A DNA stretch of 64,000 nt from Prevotella herbatica (GTDB taxonomy: Bacteria > Bacteroidota > Bacteroidia > Bacteroidales > Bacteroidaceae). Below the pieces are notes generated by a model. The model was not told the DNA's origin and searched no databases. It was given only the letters and a program-made list of their open reading frames with translations. Both the position numbers and the translations under genes were made by a program. The stretch is from contig NZ_AP024484.1 in assembly GCF_017347605.1 (NCBI RefSeq), forward strand, positions 558,001-622,000, in the 5' to 3' direction. Of this stretch, positions 25,714 to 34,384 are shown piece after piece (the first letter of the stretch is position 1; every line of letters starts with the position of its first letter).

Positions 25714-26946
25714 ATGGCTACAATCAATCCTTTTGCCCGTCCGATGTATATAATGCTGAAACCAACAGGTTCACTCTGCAACCTGCGTTGTAAGTATTGT
25801 TATTATCTTGAGAAAAATAAACTTTATAAAGAACAGAAAAATCATGTAATCAACGATGAACTACTAGAAAAGTTCATTAAGGAATATATCGAGGCCCAAA
25901 CTATGTCTGAAGTATTATTTACATGGCATGGCGGAGAGACACTGATGCGCCCTATATCATTCTATAAGCGTGCACTTGAACTTGAACGGATCTATGCTCG
26001 TGGTCGTCAAATAGACAACTGTATACAAACTAATGGAACATTGATTACAGATGAGTGGTGCAAGTTTTTTAAAGAAAACAACTTTCTTGTAGGCGTATCA
26101 ATTGATGGACCACAAGAGTTTCACGATGAATATAGGAAGACTGCGACTGGCCGTCCAACTTTTCACCAGGTAATGAAAGGTATTGACCTTCTAAATAAAC
26201 ATGGGGTTGAATGGAATGCTTTGGCGGTTGTCAATGACTTTAATGCAGACTATCCACTAGACTTCTATCATTTTTTCAAGGAAATAGGCTGCCATTATAT
26301 TCAATTCACGCCGATAGTTGAACGCATTGTCACTCGCACTGATGGTCTGAAGCTAGCACCTGGTATGCAAGAGGGCGGTGAAATAACTGATTTTTCAATC
26401 ACAAGTGAACAATGGGGAAATTTTCTTTGTACAATCTTTGATGAATGGGTACATCATGATGTAGGGGAATATTATATACAACTTTTTGATGCGACACTAG
26501 CCAACTGGGTAGGACAAGCACCAGGCATATGCACTATGGCAAAGGAGTGCGGACACGCTGGCATCATGGAATTTAACGGTGATGTATATTCATGTGATCA
26601 TTTTGTCTATCCAGAACATAAACTTGGCAATCTTCATGATAAGACAATTTACGAGATAATGAATAGTCCTAAACAAAAAGAATTTTCGAAGATGAAACAT
26701 ACACTTCTACCACAGCAATGCAAAGAATGCAAATATCAGTTTGCTTGCCATGGAGAATGCCCAAAGAATAGATTTATTAAGGATCAATATGGTAACTCTG
26801 GTCTTAATTATCTATGCAGTGGTTATTATAAATTCTTTGAACATATAGCTCCTTACATGGACTTCATGAAAAACGAACTAGAAAATCATCGTGCTCCAGC
26901 CAATGTGATGAATCATATTTTCTCTGGACCACACTATTCAAAGTAA
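25714..26946 (+). CDS. Anaerobic sulfatase-maturating enzyme (radical SAM, SPASM)
   Basis: This 410-residue cytoplasmic enzyme converts the Ser (or Cys) of sulfatases into formylglycine before export. The radical SAM cluster motif is CNLRCKYCYY (C-x3-C-x2-C) near residue 22. TWHGGETLMRP and SIDGPQEFHDEYR are family blocks. Auxiliary iron-sulfur ligands come from CTMAKECGHAGIMEFNGDVYSCDHF and QCKECKYQFACHGECPKNR. The length and motifs match characterised anSME proteins of Bacteroides and Clostridium. Its place after four Ser-type sulfatases makes them its likely clients. The 3' end overlaps by 13 bp with the convergent regulator gene. Confidence 0.95.
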   Translation: MATINPFARPMYIMLKPTGSLCNLRCKYCYYLEKNKLYKEQKNHVINDELLEKFIKEYIEAQTMSEVLFTWHGGETLMRPISFYKRALELERIYARGRQIDNCIQTNGTLITDEWCKFFKENNFLVGVSIDGPQEFHDEYRKTATGRPTFHQVMKGIDLLNKHGVEWNALAVVNDFNADYPLDFYHFFKEIGCHYIQFTPIVERIVTRTDGLKLAPGMQEGGEITDFSITSEQWGNFLCTIFDEWVHHDVGEYYIQLFDATLANWVGQAPGICTMAKECGHAGIMEFNGDVYSCDHFVYPEHKLGNLHDKTIYEIMNSPKQKEFSKMKHTLLPQQCKECKYQFACHGECPKNRFIKDQYGNSGLNYLCSGYYKFFEHIAPYMDFMKNELENHRAPANVMNHIFSGPHYSK

Positions 26947-28607
26947 GTTTTCATCTTCACCTCATCATAGATATTAGTCACGGCATCGGCGAAATCTTTT
27001 TCGTCTATGCATGACTGATGACGCACACGAAGTCTGTAATTGTAAATTGTCTGTGGTGAATAATGCAGGAAGTCGGCAATATTCACACTGTTGTTTATAC
27101 CCAAACTTATAAGCGCATAAATACGGAGTTCTGGTGTAAGTTCATTAGGGTTATCCAGATAAAACTGTCCTTCTGGACAAAGTAATCGGTTAAATCTTTC
27201 GACAAAGTCCACATGAGTAGAAAGAAAGGCTTCGTCAAATCGCTTATAAAAATTTTTCAGTTCTGCATCACTTATTTCTGTTGAAGAAGCCTTCTTCAAT
27301 GCCTCCTTATATGAATTAGTCTTCAGAAGATTCACGATGGCTTTCTTGAAGTTCTGGTATGTTTTGATATAGTCTGAACATAGATAATAAGTAGCTATGA
27401 AGTTATGATCACGCAATTTAATCTCATCCATCAATTTGGAGTTGGTGTCTGCAACTTCGGTTGTCATCTGTTTAATCTGATCAATATTTTTTTTCTGTTC
27501 GCCATTAAGCATCTCCAAACGATGATAAAGTTGTTTCTGCCTGAGAGCTTTCTTTTTGAGTTGTAAGAACATAAACATTACGGTAGCACTAAGAAGCAAC
27601 ATAATGACAAAGCCAATTAAAAGTAACATTCGCTGACGACTCTGTAATGTCTGATATGATTTGATAATAATATCCTGAGCTGTAAGAATGCTTACACTTT
27701 GATTATAGTCTTTATAAGCTTTGGCTGACTCCTCACAAGTCATTGCATACTGGTATGCTCTGTTTACATTTTTCTGAACAAACGGTGATTCTATTAGCAT
27801 AAGGAGCGACTGAGAACCTCTATTGACGCTTTTAACATCACAAATAGCTGATTTGATAAGATAATAGTAATATTTATGAAGTTGATTCTCATGTTGGGCA
27901 TATTTAGCTAACACAAAATATATCTTAGACCTTTCCTTTAATTCGGTTGTTGGAATATTATGCAATAACTTCAATAGCATATTCACATCTTTATTATCGT
28001 AGCGCCCGATTATTGACATACCATTATAATACGGAAGAGTTCCTGGAATTAAATAACTTATCAATAGATTTTTATCTACGTGCAGTATTCTTCCATGTTG
28101 CGCCATAATATCAGGGCTTGCAGGGCGAGCTTCCATTTTTTTATTAAAGTTAAGTATGGCTATGGCTAAATTATGCCGTAACTCTTTAGGAAAACTATCT
28201 ATTGGTCCACATTTTTCAAGCATTTCACGAGCCAAAAACAACACACCACGTGTAATCTGAACCTGAGCTATATTCATTTCAGATTCCTTTTGCCAATCTA
28301 TTCGATGATTGTCCAAAGCGAGTCTATAATTTCTCTCCGCATATTTTATTGCTGAGTCACCATCGAATTTTTTATAAAGTTTATACAACTTTTTATTAAG
28401 CAAATATTGATCATTGATGAAAGTGGCATCTTTAAGGTTCTTCTTTTCTTGTTCTATCAAGCGTTGGTGCGCATTAACATAAACGGCACGATTTTTCACA
28501 ACCTGATCCAATTCATTCAACGCTCCTTCTACATCATATTGCTGTGCAAATAAAGTCTGGTGAACAGACAATAGTAAAAACAAGGTCAACAATTTAGATA
28601 GCATCAT
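26934..28607 (-). CDS. DUF6377-family membrane regulator with TPR-like sensor and C-terminal HTH
   Basis: This is a 557-residue protein with a signal peptide (LFAQQ) and a helical TPR-like region outside the cytoplasm (about 25-325). A transmembrane helix (MLLLIGFVIMLLLSATVMFMFL, about 325-347) is followed by a coiled coil (KKALRQKQLYHRLEMLNGEQKKN) and a DUF6377-like C-terminal region. Near the end, ELRIYALISLGINNSVNIADFLHYSPQTIYNYRLRVR is a LuxR-like helix-turn-helix. It thus spans the membrane and probably senses a signal and binds DNA directly. It is tail-to-tail with the maturase; control of the sulfatase locus is plausible, not shown. The start could be 28607 or 28604. Confidence 0.82.
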   Translation of the reverse strand: MMLSKLLTLFLLLSVHQTLFAQQYDVEGALNELDQVVKNRAVYVNAHQRLIEQEKKNLKDATFINDQYLLNKKLYKLYKKFDGDSAIKYAERNYRLALDNHRIDWQKESEMNIAQVQITRGVLFLAREMLEKCGPIDSFPKELRHNLAIAILNFNKKMEARPASPDIMAQHGRILHVDKNLLISYLIPGTLPYYNGMSIIGRYDNKDVNMLLKLLHNIPTTELKERSKIYFVLAKYAQHENQLHKYYYYLIKSAICDVKSVNRGSQSLLMLIESPFVQKNVNRAYQYAMTCEESAKAYKDYNQSVSILTAQDIIIKSYQTLQSRQRMLLLIGFVIMLLLSATVMFMFLQLKKKALRQKQLYHRLEMLNGEQKKNIDQIKQMTTEVADTNSKLMDEIKLRDHNFIATYYLCSDYIKTYQNFKKAIVNLLKTNSYKEALKKASSTEISDAELKNFYKRFDEAFLSTHVDFVERFNRLLCPEGQFYLDNPNELTPELRIYALISLGINNSVNIADFLHYSPQTIYNYRLRVRHQSCIDEKDFADAVTNIYDEVKMKTYFE

Positions 28608-29112
28608 ATATTTATTAATTCAACAACTAAACTTTCGCTAGTGAATTAACATCTGCAAAAGTGTAGAAATAGATTGTTTATCAAGAGTACAAATATAGTG
28701 ATAAATATCGATATATCAAACTGAATTAAACGTTTTTTATGAAGACTACAACAACACACTTTAAACGAACTTTTCACACTAATGTCTGGAGAAATTTAGA
28801 AAAACCATAATTGACCATCATCTTCCATTTCTAATTTAGATTTATCTATTCGATTAAATAATTCTGAAAGGTCAACCTTTTCAAAAAGAACCAATACAAT
28901 GGCTTTAGAGAAAATGTAAAGTCATTAGTCAAAACTTATATACTGTACTTTTGTCGAAGTCTTCATATATGACAAGACGTACCAAATTAGAGTAATCAGT
29001 CTTGGTAAATTGTTCTGTCAACTTGATGGAGTAATCACTGATAACCAATCATATTCATAATGGTATGTGTAAAAAAATGTCTTTAACTTTTTTTATCATC
29101 GTCAAGTAACAT
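28608..29112. other. Intergenic region between divergent regulator and hcp genes
   Basis: This is AT-rich and holds the leaders of the two divergent genes. I find no credible ORF, tRNA or strong hairpin in it. A TACACTTTTGC stretch near 28657-28667 (minus strand) is a poor match to a promoter for the DUF6377 gene. Confidence 0.5.
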
Positions 29113-29149
29113 ATGTGACCACACATCTATTTTATAACAAATACATTTG
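29113..29149 (+). promoter_or_regulatory. hcp promoter with candidate activator site
   Basis: TACATTTG (29142-29149) is the -7 box. In place of a TTG at -33 there is an inverted repeat ATGTGACCACACAT (29113-29126), arms ATGTG/CACAT. Its centre is about 36-40 bp before the expected transcription start, where a class II activator would bind. Crp/Fnr-family HcpR proteins control hcp in several anaerobes; assignment here is inference. Confidence 0.4.
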
Positions 29150-29216
29150 CATCCGAAATAAAAAAAATACCGTAAGGAGATATATTGACTATATAACATT
29201 ATTAATATAAAAGAAT

Positions 29217-30866
29217 ATGATTATGGATGATAAAATGTTTTGTTACCAGTGTCAGGAAACAGCTAATGGAACTGGATGCGTGTTGAAGGGTGTTTGCGGA
29301 AAACAACCACAGACTTCTGAATATATGGATTTGCTGCTAGCTGTGGTAAGAGGGGTTTCTGTTGTTGACAGCGAACTGCGCAAAGCGGGTAAGACCACCT
29401 GTGACTGCGTGAACGACTTTGTTATTGATGCCCTTTTCTGCACAATCACTAATGCTAACTTTGATGACGACAGTATTGCTGCCCGCATAGAGAAAGGTAT
29501 TGAAATAAGAAACAAACTGATGGCAAAAGCTGACGGTATTGCATTGCCTGATTATGAAGAACTGAAATGGAACGGCGACAAGAGTCAATATGATAAAGCA
29601 TATAAAAAGGTTGGCGTGCTGAGAACAGAAAACGAAGACATCCGTTCATTGAAAGAACTAACTGTTTATGGACTTAAAGGACTTGCTGCTTATTATGAAC
29701 ATGCAGCTAGACTGGGATTCACTGATAAGGAACTGATTAACTTTACATGTGACGCACTTGCAACAATAACAAATCCTAATGCCGGACAGGAAGAACTATT
29801 CAACCTTGTATTGGAAACTGGTAAAGCTGGCGTGAAAGCGATGGCGATGCTTGACGAAGCAAATACAAAGAGCTATGGTAATCCTGAAATAACAAAGGTG
29901 AACATCGGAGTTGGTAAAAACCCTGGTATACTGATCAGTGGTCACGATCTACACGATATTGAAGACTTGCTGAAACAGACTGAAGGTACAGGCATTGACG
30001 TGTACACTCACGGAGAAATGCTACCTGCACATTATTATCCACAACTGAAGAAATATAAGCATCTTGTAGGTAACTACGGAAACGCATGGTGGAAACAAAG
30101 AGAGGAATTCTCTAGTTTCAACGGTCCTGTTGTTTTCACAACAAACTGTATCGTTCCTCCTCTTGCAAACGCAAACTACAAGGAGCGCATGTTTACAATG
30201 AACAGTACTGGTTTCCCTGGATGCAAACACATAGAGACAGGAAGCGACGGACACAAGGACTTTACTGAAGTAATTGAAGCTGCTCGCCACAGCAACGCTC
30301 CTACAGAAATAGAACACGGAGAGATATTGGGCGGATTCGCACATAATCAGGTACTGGAACTTGCTGACAAAATAGTAGAAGCTGTAAAGAACGGAGACAT
30401 CAAGAAGTTTGTTGTTATGGCTGGTTGTGACGGACGAATGAAGAGCAGAAACTATTACACAGACTTCGCTAAGGCTTTGCCTAAAGACGCAGTGATACTT
30501 ACTGCTGGATGCGCAAAATACAAATACAACAAACTCGAACTCGGCGACATCAACGGCATTCCAAGAGTGCTCGACGCAGGACAATGCAACGACAGTTACT
30601 CACTTGCCGTAATAGCAATGAAACTGCAAGAGGTGTTTGGACTTGACGACATCAACAAGTTGCCTATAGCATACAACATTGCATGGTATGAGCAGAAGGC
30701 TGTAATTGTACTGCTGGCACTGCTCAGTCTGGGAGTGAAGAATATACATATAGGTCCATCTCTACCTGCATTCCTTTCTGCAAACGTTGCAAAAGTACTT
30801 GTTGAACAATTCGGTATTGCCGGAATAACAACAGTAGAAGATGATCTGAAAATATTTGGAATGTAA
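29217..30866 (+). CDS. hcp: Hydroxylamine reductase / hybrid cluster protein
   Basis: This 549-residue Hcp (prismane protein) belongs to the nitrosative-stress defence of anaerobes, reducing nitric oxide or hydroxylamine. The N-terminal cluster motif is [21 protein letters not shown]. The hybrid Fe-S-O cluster ligands lie in [39 protein letters not shown] and [10 protein letters not shown]. Length is as usual for class II Hcp. The start may be 29217 or 29223 (MDDKMF). No reductase gene (hcr) is adjacent. It is a single-gene unit bounded by a promoter and a strong terminator. Confidence 0.97.
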   Translation: MIMDDKMFCYQCQETANGTGCVLKGVCGKQPQTSEYMDLLLAVVRGVSVVDSELRKAGKTTCDCVNDFVIDALFCTITNANFDDDSIAARIEKGIEIRNKLMAKADGIALPDYEELKWNGDKSQYDKAYKKVGVLRTENEDIRSLKELTVYGLKGLAAYYEHAARLGFTDKELINFTCDALATITNPNAGQEELFNLVLETGKAGVKAMAMLDEANTKSYGNPEITKVNIGVGKNPGILISGHDLHDIEDLLKQTEGTGIDVYTHGEMLPAHYYPQLKKYKHLVGNYGNAWWKQREEFSSFNGPVVFTTNCIVPPLANANYKERMFTMNSTGFPGCKHIETGSDGHKDFTEVIEAARHSNAPTEIEHGEILGGFAHNQVLELADKIVEAVKNGDIKKFVVMAGCDGRMKSRNYYTDFAKALPKDAVILTAGCAKYKYNKLELGDINGIPRVLDAGQCNDSYSLAVIAMKLQEVFGLDDINKLPIAYNIAWYEQKAVIVLLALLSLGVKNIHIGPSLPAFLSANVAKVLVEQFGIAGITTVEDDLKIFGM

Positions 30867-30902
30867 TAGAGTTACGTTTTAGTTGACTCGTAAATAAAAT
30901 AG

Positions 30903-30940
30903 TGTCCCCAAGTTGCACATCACTGTGAAGCTTGGGGACA
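30903..30940 (+). terminator. Intrinsic terminator after hcp
   Basis: Perfect 10-bp stem TGTCCCCAAG / CTTGGGGACA with an 18-base loop, followed by AAAGACTTTTTCTC. It lies 36 bp past the stop. Confidence 0.8.
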
Positions 30941-31360
30941 AAGACTTTTTCTCAAAAAAAACTAATAACTAATCCTAATAATGTAAATGCTATCTCATAA
31001 AAAAAATTATAGTTCGTTTTATTATATCGCAAAGATACTTGTTTATGGAATACACAGAAAATTAATTCAGCAAACTGGCACTTTTGTTCAACGAACAGCT
31101 CATCACTATATCATAGCACATATAATGATTAAGCATTTCTTTTTTCCTCACATGATTATAATGCTTAAAACATAGATGACGACCATTGCTAATTCAACTT
31201 TACTCAATTGATATTTCTATGATGGTTTATATAAAAAATAAATTGGCATCACCACTAGTAACAAAAGACTCACAAAAGGTATAAAACAAAAAAGTTGGTG
31301 TTTTATTTTGTATTTTACTCAATTTGCAGTACCTTAGACGACCCTATTATATAAAATATT
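30941..31360. other. Intergenic region before the guanine deaminase gene
   Basis: AT-rich. A 62-codon open frame at 30987-31175 has no family resemblance, no leader and skewed composition, so I do not call it. TTTGCAGTACCTTAG near 31323 could be a weak promoter for the next gene. Nothing else can be supported. Confidence 0.4.
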
Positions 31361-31831
31361 ATGACGACAAAAGAATTAATGCGCGAAGCAATAAGCTTAG
31401 CAAACGAAAATGTAAGAAATGGCGGTGGACCTTTCGGTGCCGTAATTGCAGATAAAAACGGTAATATTATTTCTACCGGAGTAAACCGTGTTACAGCTAA
31501 TCACGACCCAACAGCTCATGCTGAGGTAAGCGCAATAAGGTTGGCAGGACAGAAACTAGGAACATTCTCTTTGGAAGGATGCTCAATATATACATCGTGC
31601 GAGCCTTGTCCTATGTGTCTTGGTGCAATATACTGGGCACATCTTGACAAGATATATTACGCCAACACAAAAGAAGATGCAAAGAACATTGACTTTGACG
31701 ACTCTTTCATTTATGACGAGATTGCGCTTTCGCCTGACAAGAGAAAGAAACCATCGGAACAAATGCTCAGAGAAGAGGCTATAAAGACTTTCGAAGACTG
31801 GGCGAAAAAAGACGATAAGATAGAATACTAA
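31361..31831 (+). CDS. guaD: Guanine deaminase (cytidine-deaminase fold)
   Basis: This 156-residue zinc enzyme converts guanine to xanthine and ammonia in purine salvage. The zinc site is HAEVSAIR plus SCEPCPMCLGAIYWA (one His and two Cys ligands, catalytic Glu). NDP-like NHDPTAHAE and the C-terminal stretch IDFDDSFIYDEI are shared with Bacillus subtilis GuaD and differ from tRNA adenosine deaminase TadA. Length equals the family norm. It lies between hcp and an amylase without apparent functional link. Confidence 0.88.
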   Translation: MTTKELMREAISLANENVRNGGGPFGAVIADKNGNIISTGVNRVTANHDPTAHAEVSAIRLAGQKLGTFSLEGCSIYTSCEPCPMCLGAIYWAHLDKIYYANTKEDAKNIDFDDSFIYDEIALSPDKRKKPSEQMLREEAIKTFEDWAKKDDKIEY

Positions 31832-31846
31832 GGTATTTGCACGGCA

Positions 31847-31908
31847 CAGTGCAATCGTTTGCATACAATTTTAATTAATTGATTAGCATTGTGGAAACGA
31901 TTGCACTG
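31847..31908 (+). promoter_or_regulatory. Paired operator-like inverted repeat ahead of the alpha-amylase gene
   Basis: CAGTGCAATCGTTT (31847-31860) and AAACGATTGCACTG (31895-31908) are perfect 14-bp inverted arms 34 bp apart. The first also overlaps TGCAATCGTTTGCA (31850-31863), itself near-palindromic in the GCAAACGTTTGC style of LacI-family operators. No U run follows, so a terminator is unlikely. The start codon is at 31952, 43 bp on. I read it as two operators allowing looping, for maltose/starch control; the regulator is not in the window. Confidence 0.5.
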
Positions 31909-31951
31909 AAATAAATTGTATATTCGCAACATAAACTATAATTATAATATT

Positions 31952-33928
31952 ATGAAGCGAATATATGTTATCATATTTAATTGTATCCTAAGTATCTGCG
32001 CTTTTGCACAAGGTTGGCCAGCCAACTACGGAGGGGTAATGCTGCAAGGCTTTTACTGGGACTCTTACACTGACACAAAATGGACTAATCTCGAAAGTCA
32101 GGCTGATGAACTGTCACAATACTTTAGTTTGATTTGGGTTCCACAAAGCGGAAACTGCAATACAACTGGTAATGTAATGGGCTATATGCCTGTGTATTAC
32201 TTTGATCAAAACAGCAGTTTCGGAACGCAAGCTGAACTGAAATCTATGATTAAAACTTTCAAGGATAAAGGACTGGGAACTATCGCTGACGTAGTAGTAA
32301 ACCACAGAAACAATCTTGGAGTAAATAGTTCATGGGTTGATTATCCTTCAGAAACATACAACGGGGTGACCTATCAGATGTTGCCTACAGACATTGTTGC
32401 TAATGACGACGGAGGAGCAACTAAGTCGTGGGCAGACTTGCTAGGAATAAGCCTAAGCAGTAATAATGATGAAGGCGAAGACTGGATGGGATGCAGAGAC
32501 CTTGACCATAAGAGCACAAACGTGCAGACAATTATCAAAGCATACGAGAATTTCCTTGTCAATGACCTTGGATATACTGGCTTCAGATATGATATGGTAA
32601 AGGGATTCAACGCCAGTCATGTAGCTGACTATAACGATGCAGCAAAAGTTAGTTATTCTGTAGGAGAATGTTGGGATTCAAACTCGACAATAGAAACATG
32701 GATTAACAACGCTAACAAGAAGAGTGCAGCATTTGATTTTCAATTCAGATATAATGTACGCGATGCCATAAACAACAACGACTGGTCTAGATTGAACAGC
32801 ACTAATAATTTGGTACATGATGCAAACTATAGGCAATATGCTGTGACTTTCGTTGAAAACCATGATACACAATACCGCAGTGCTACAGAGACTCTTGACC
32901 CGATAAAGAAGGATACACTGGCAACAAATGCCTATCTATTGGCTATGCCTGGAACTCCATGCGTATTTCTGCCTCACTGGAAAGCATATAAGCAGGATAT
33001 CAAGGCTATGATTGATGCACGAAAGGCAGCCGGAATTAAAAATACAAGTACATATACAAATATGGCAAACAGTCAACTCCACTATGCAAACAGAGTGGAA
33101 GGCGACCACAATATGATTGTTGTTGTAGGGTTCGACGTAAATACATATGCGCCAACAGGATATACAAACATTCTTTCTGGTTATCACTATAAATACTTTA
33201 TGGAGAACAAAGCCGAACTTGCTTTCGCAGACAAGGCTTCGGGGACTTATTCTGCTGCCTTTGACGTGACTCTAACAGCAGCGTCGGAGAACGCAAACGC
33301 GAAACTTGTTTATACGCTTGACGGGACAAATCCAACAGCAAGCAGTGTACAACTAACTAGTGGCAATAAGATAAATATTTCATCAAGCGAGACATTGAAA
33401 GTGGGATTGCTAAAAGACGGCAATGTTTCAAGTATTATTACACGTGACTATGTAGTAAAGCCATTCACTGCTCACAAGGCTACAGTATATCTCAAAGACC
33501 CTTCATGGTCAACAGTCTACTTCTATGCTTGGGATAGCAAAGGTACACTTAACGGAGGTTGGCCTGGAAATACTATTACCGACAAGAAGATTGTCAACGG
33601 TAATACGTATTATTACAAGGCTTTTGACGTGAATTCTGCGGATTATACCTTCAACATCATATTTGATCAAGGCAGCGGAAATTTGCAGACTGTAGATTTA
33701 GGTCCAATAAATGAAGATACCTATTACGAGATTTCAAACTTGGTAAACGGCAAATATTTAGCAAATGATATCACTTCTGTTGTTACAGGAATAGATAATA
33801 TAACAACAGACAACAACAGCGTATCTACAAATAATGCATGGTATAACCTTGAAGGTATGCGCCTTACAGCCAAACCTACACAAAAAGGAATTTACATACA
33901 TCAAGGGAAGAAGTTGGTTGTGAAATAA
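31952..33928 (+). CDS. Secreted GH13 alpha-amylase with starch-binding module
   Basis: This 658-residue enzyme hydrolyses alpha-1,4-glucan. The start at 31952 gives MKRIYVIIFNCILSICAFAQ, a signal peptide; the upstream ATG at 31916 would add 12 residues ahead of it. The four GH13 blocks are DVVVNH (about residue 112), GFRYDMVKGF (nucleophile Asp about 214), SVGECWD (acid/base Glu about 236) and FVENHDTQ (about 300). A chitobiase-like Ig domain (VYTLDGTNPTASS) and a CBM26-like starch-binding module (VYFYAWDSKGTLNGGWPG) follow. The C-terminal tail (AWYNLEGMRL ... KGIYIHQGKKLVVK) is the same type as in the GH30 at 650. It is monocistronic and not in a Sus operon. Confidence 0.93.
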   Translation: MKRIYVIIFNCILSICAFAQGWPANYGGVMLQGFYWDSYTDTKWTNLESQADELSQYFSLIWVPQSGNCNTTGNVMGYMPVYYFDQNSSFGTQAELKSMIKTFKDKGLGTIADVVVNHRNNLGVNSSWVDYPSETYNGVTYQMLPTDIVANDDGGATKSWADLLGISLSSNNDEGEDWMGCRDLDHKSTNVQTIIKAYENFLVNDLGYTGFRYDMVKGFNASHVADYNDAAKVSYSVGECWDSNSTIETWINNANKKSAAFDFQFRYNVRDAINNNDWSRLNSTNNLVHDANYRQYAVTFVENHDTQYRSATETLDPIKKDTLATNAYLLAMPGTPCVFLPHWKAYKQDIKAMIDARKAAGIKNTSTYTNMANSQLHYANRVEGDHNMIVVVGFDVNTYAPTGYTNILSGYHYKYFMENKAELAFADKASGTYSAAFDVTLTAASENANAKLVYTLDGTNPTASSVQLTSGNKINISSSETLKVGLLKDGNVSSIITRDYVVKPFTAHKATVYLKDPSWSTVYFYAWDSKGTLNGGWPGNTITDKKIVNGNTYYYKAFDVNSADYTFNIIFDQGSGNLQTVDLGPINEDTYYEISNLVNGKYLANDITSVVTGIDNITTDNNSVSTNNAWYNLEGMRLTAKPTQKGIYIHQGKKLVVK

Positions 33929-33971
33929 TCCAACCTCTACCCTATTATTCACACATACTTAGCGATATTGT

Positions 33972-34073
33972 TTATTTAATTATTATAAACAATATCGTGA
34001 TTAGTATAAACGTTACTACGGCAGATATTGCCAACATTGCGTTCCATATTTTCAACACATTGTTCATCATCAT
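33972..34073 (-). CDS. Possible 33-residue single-pass membrane micro-protein
   Basis: This short open frame starts at a run of three ATG codons (34073, 34070, 34067) and encodes a polar N-terminus (MNNVLKIWNAM) followed by one hydrophobic helix (LAISAVVTFILITILFIII) and a final Lys. Composition and topology suit a small inner-membrane protein. The preceding minus-strand sequence is A/T-rich, as Bacteroidetes leaders are. It lies about 100 bp downstream (minus direction) of the 33-bp repeat array. I do not recognise a family; it may be spurious. Confidence 0.4.
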   Translation of the reverse strand: MMMNNVLKIWNAMLAISAVVTFILITILFIIIK

Positions 34074-34176
34074 AAATATTAATTGTTTATTTTGATGCTG
34101 TAAATTTACAAAGCATGTATTACAACGCAATTAAGAACGTATTAATATCATATTACAACATAATACGTATTACTAT

Positions 34177-34325
34177 TATACTCGAAAAAATGTAATAAGA
34201 AATACAGGTTATCCTCGAAAAAGTGTGGAATTTACATCAAAGTATCCTCGAAAAAGTGTAGTAAAATACAATATGTATCCTCGAAAAAATGTAGTAATCA
34301 TTGATTTCTATCATCTAAAAAGTGT
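34177..34325. repeat. Five-unit 33-bp phased repeat array
   Basis: A 17-bp core (consensus TATCCTCGAAAAAGTGT) starts at 34177, 34210, 34243, 34276 and 34309, exactly 33 bp apart each time. The 16-bp segments between cores differ and are A/T-rich. The outer two cores vary most (TATACTCGAAAAAATGT; TATCATCTAAAAAGTGT). The remainder of 33929-34176 holds the micro-ORF and an imperfect hairpin (GATATTGTTTAT / ATAAACAATATC, 33964-33996). The array is not CRISPR: units and spacers are too short and no cas genes are near. Phasing by three helical turns suggests a protein-binding array on one DNA face. Confidence 0.85.
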
Positions 34326-34336
34326 ATATAACAATA

Positions 34337-34363
34337 AAGGCGCATCTTATTAAGATGCGCCTT
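34337..34363 (-). terminator. Terminator of the etfB-etfA-acyl-CoA dehydrogenase operon
   Basis: Stem AAGGCGCATCTTA / TAAGATGCGCCTT is followed on the minus strand by TTATTGTTATA. It lies 22 bp after the stop of the acyl-CoA dehydrogenase gene. Confidence 0.75.
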
Positions 34364-34384
34364 CATTTGTATTTATATTATAAA

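Noticed and set aside
30987..31175. 62-codon ORF between hcp and guaD
   Set aside because: Low-complexity AT-rich frame without leader, motif or coding-like composition.
34177..34325. CRISPR array
   Set aside because: Repeat core is 17 bp and gaps 16 bp, both too short; no cas gene or leader is near; outer units are degenerate at both ends.
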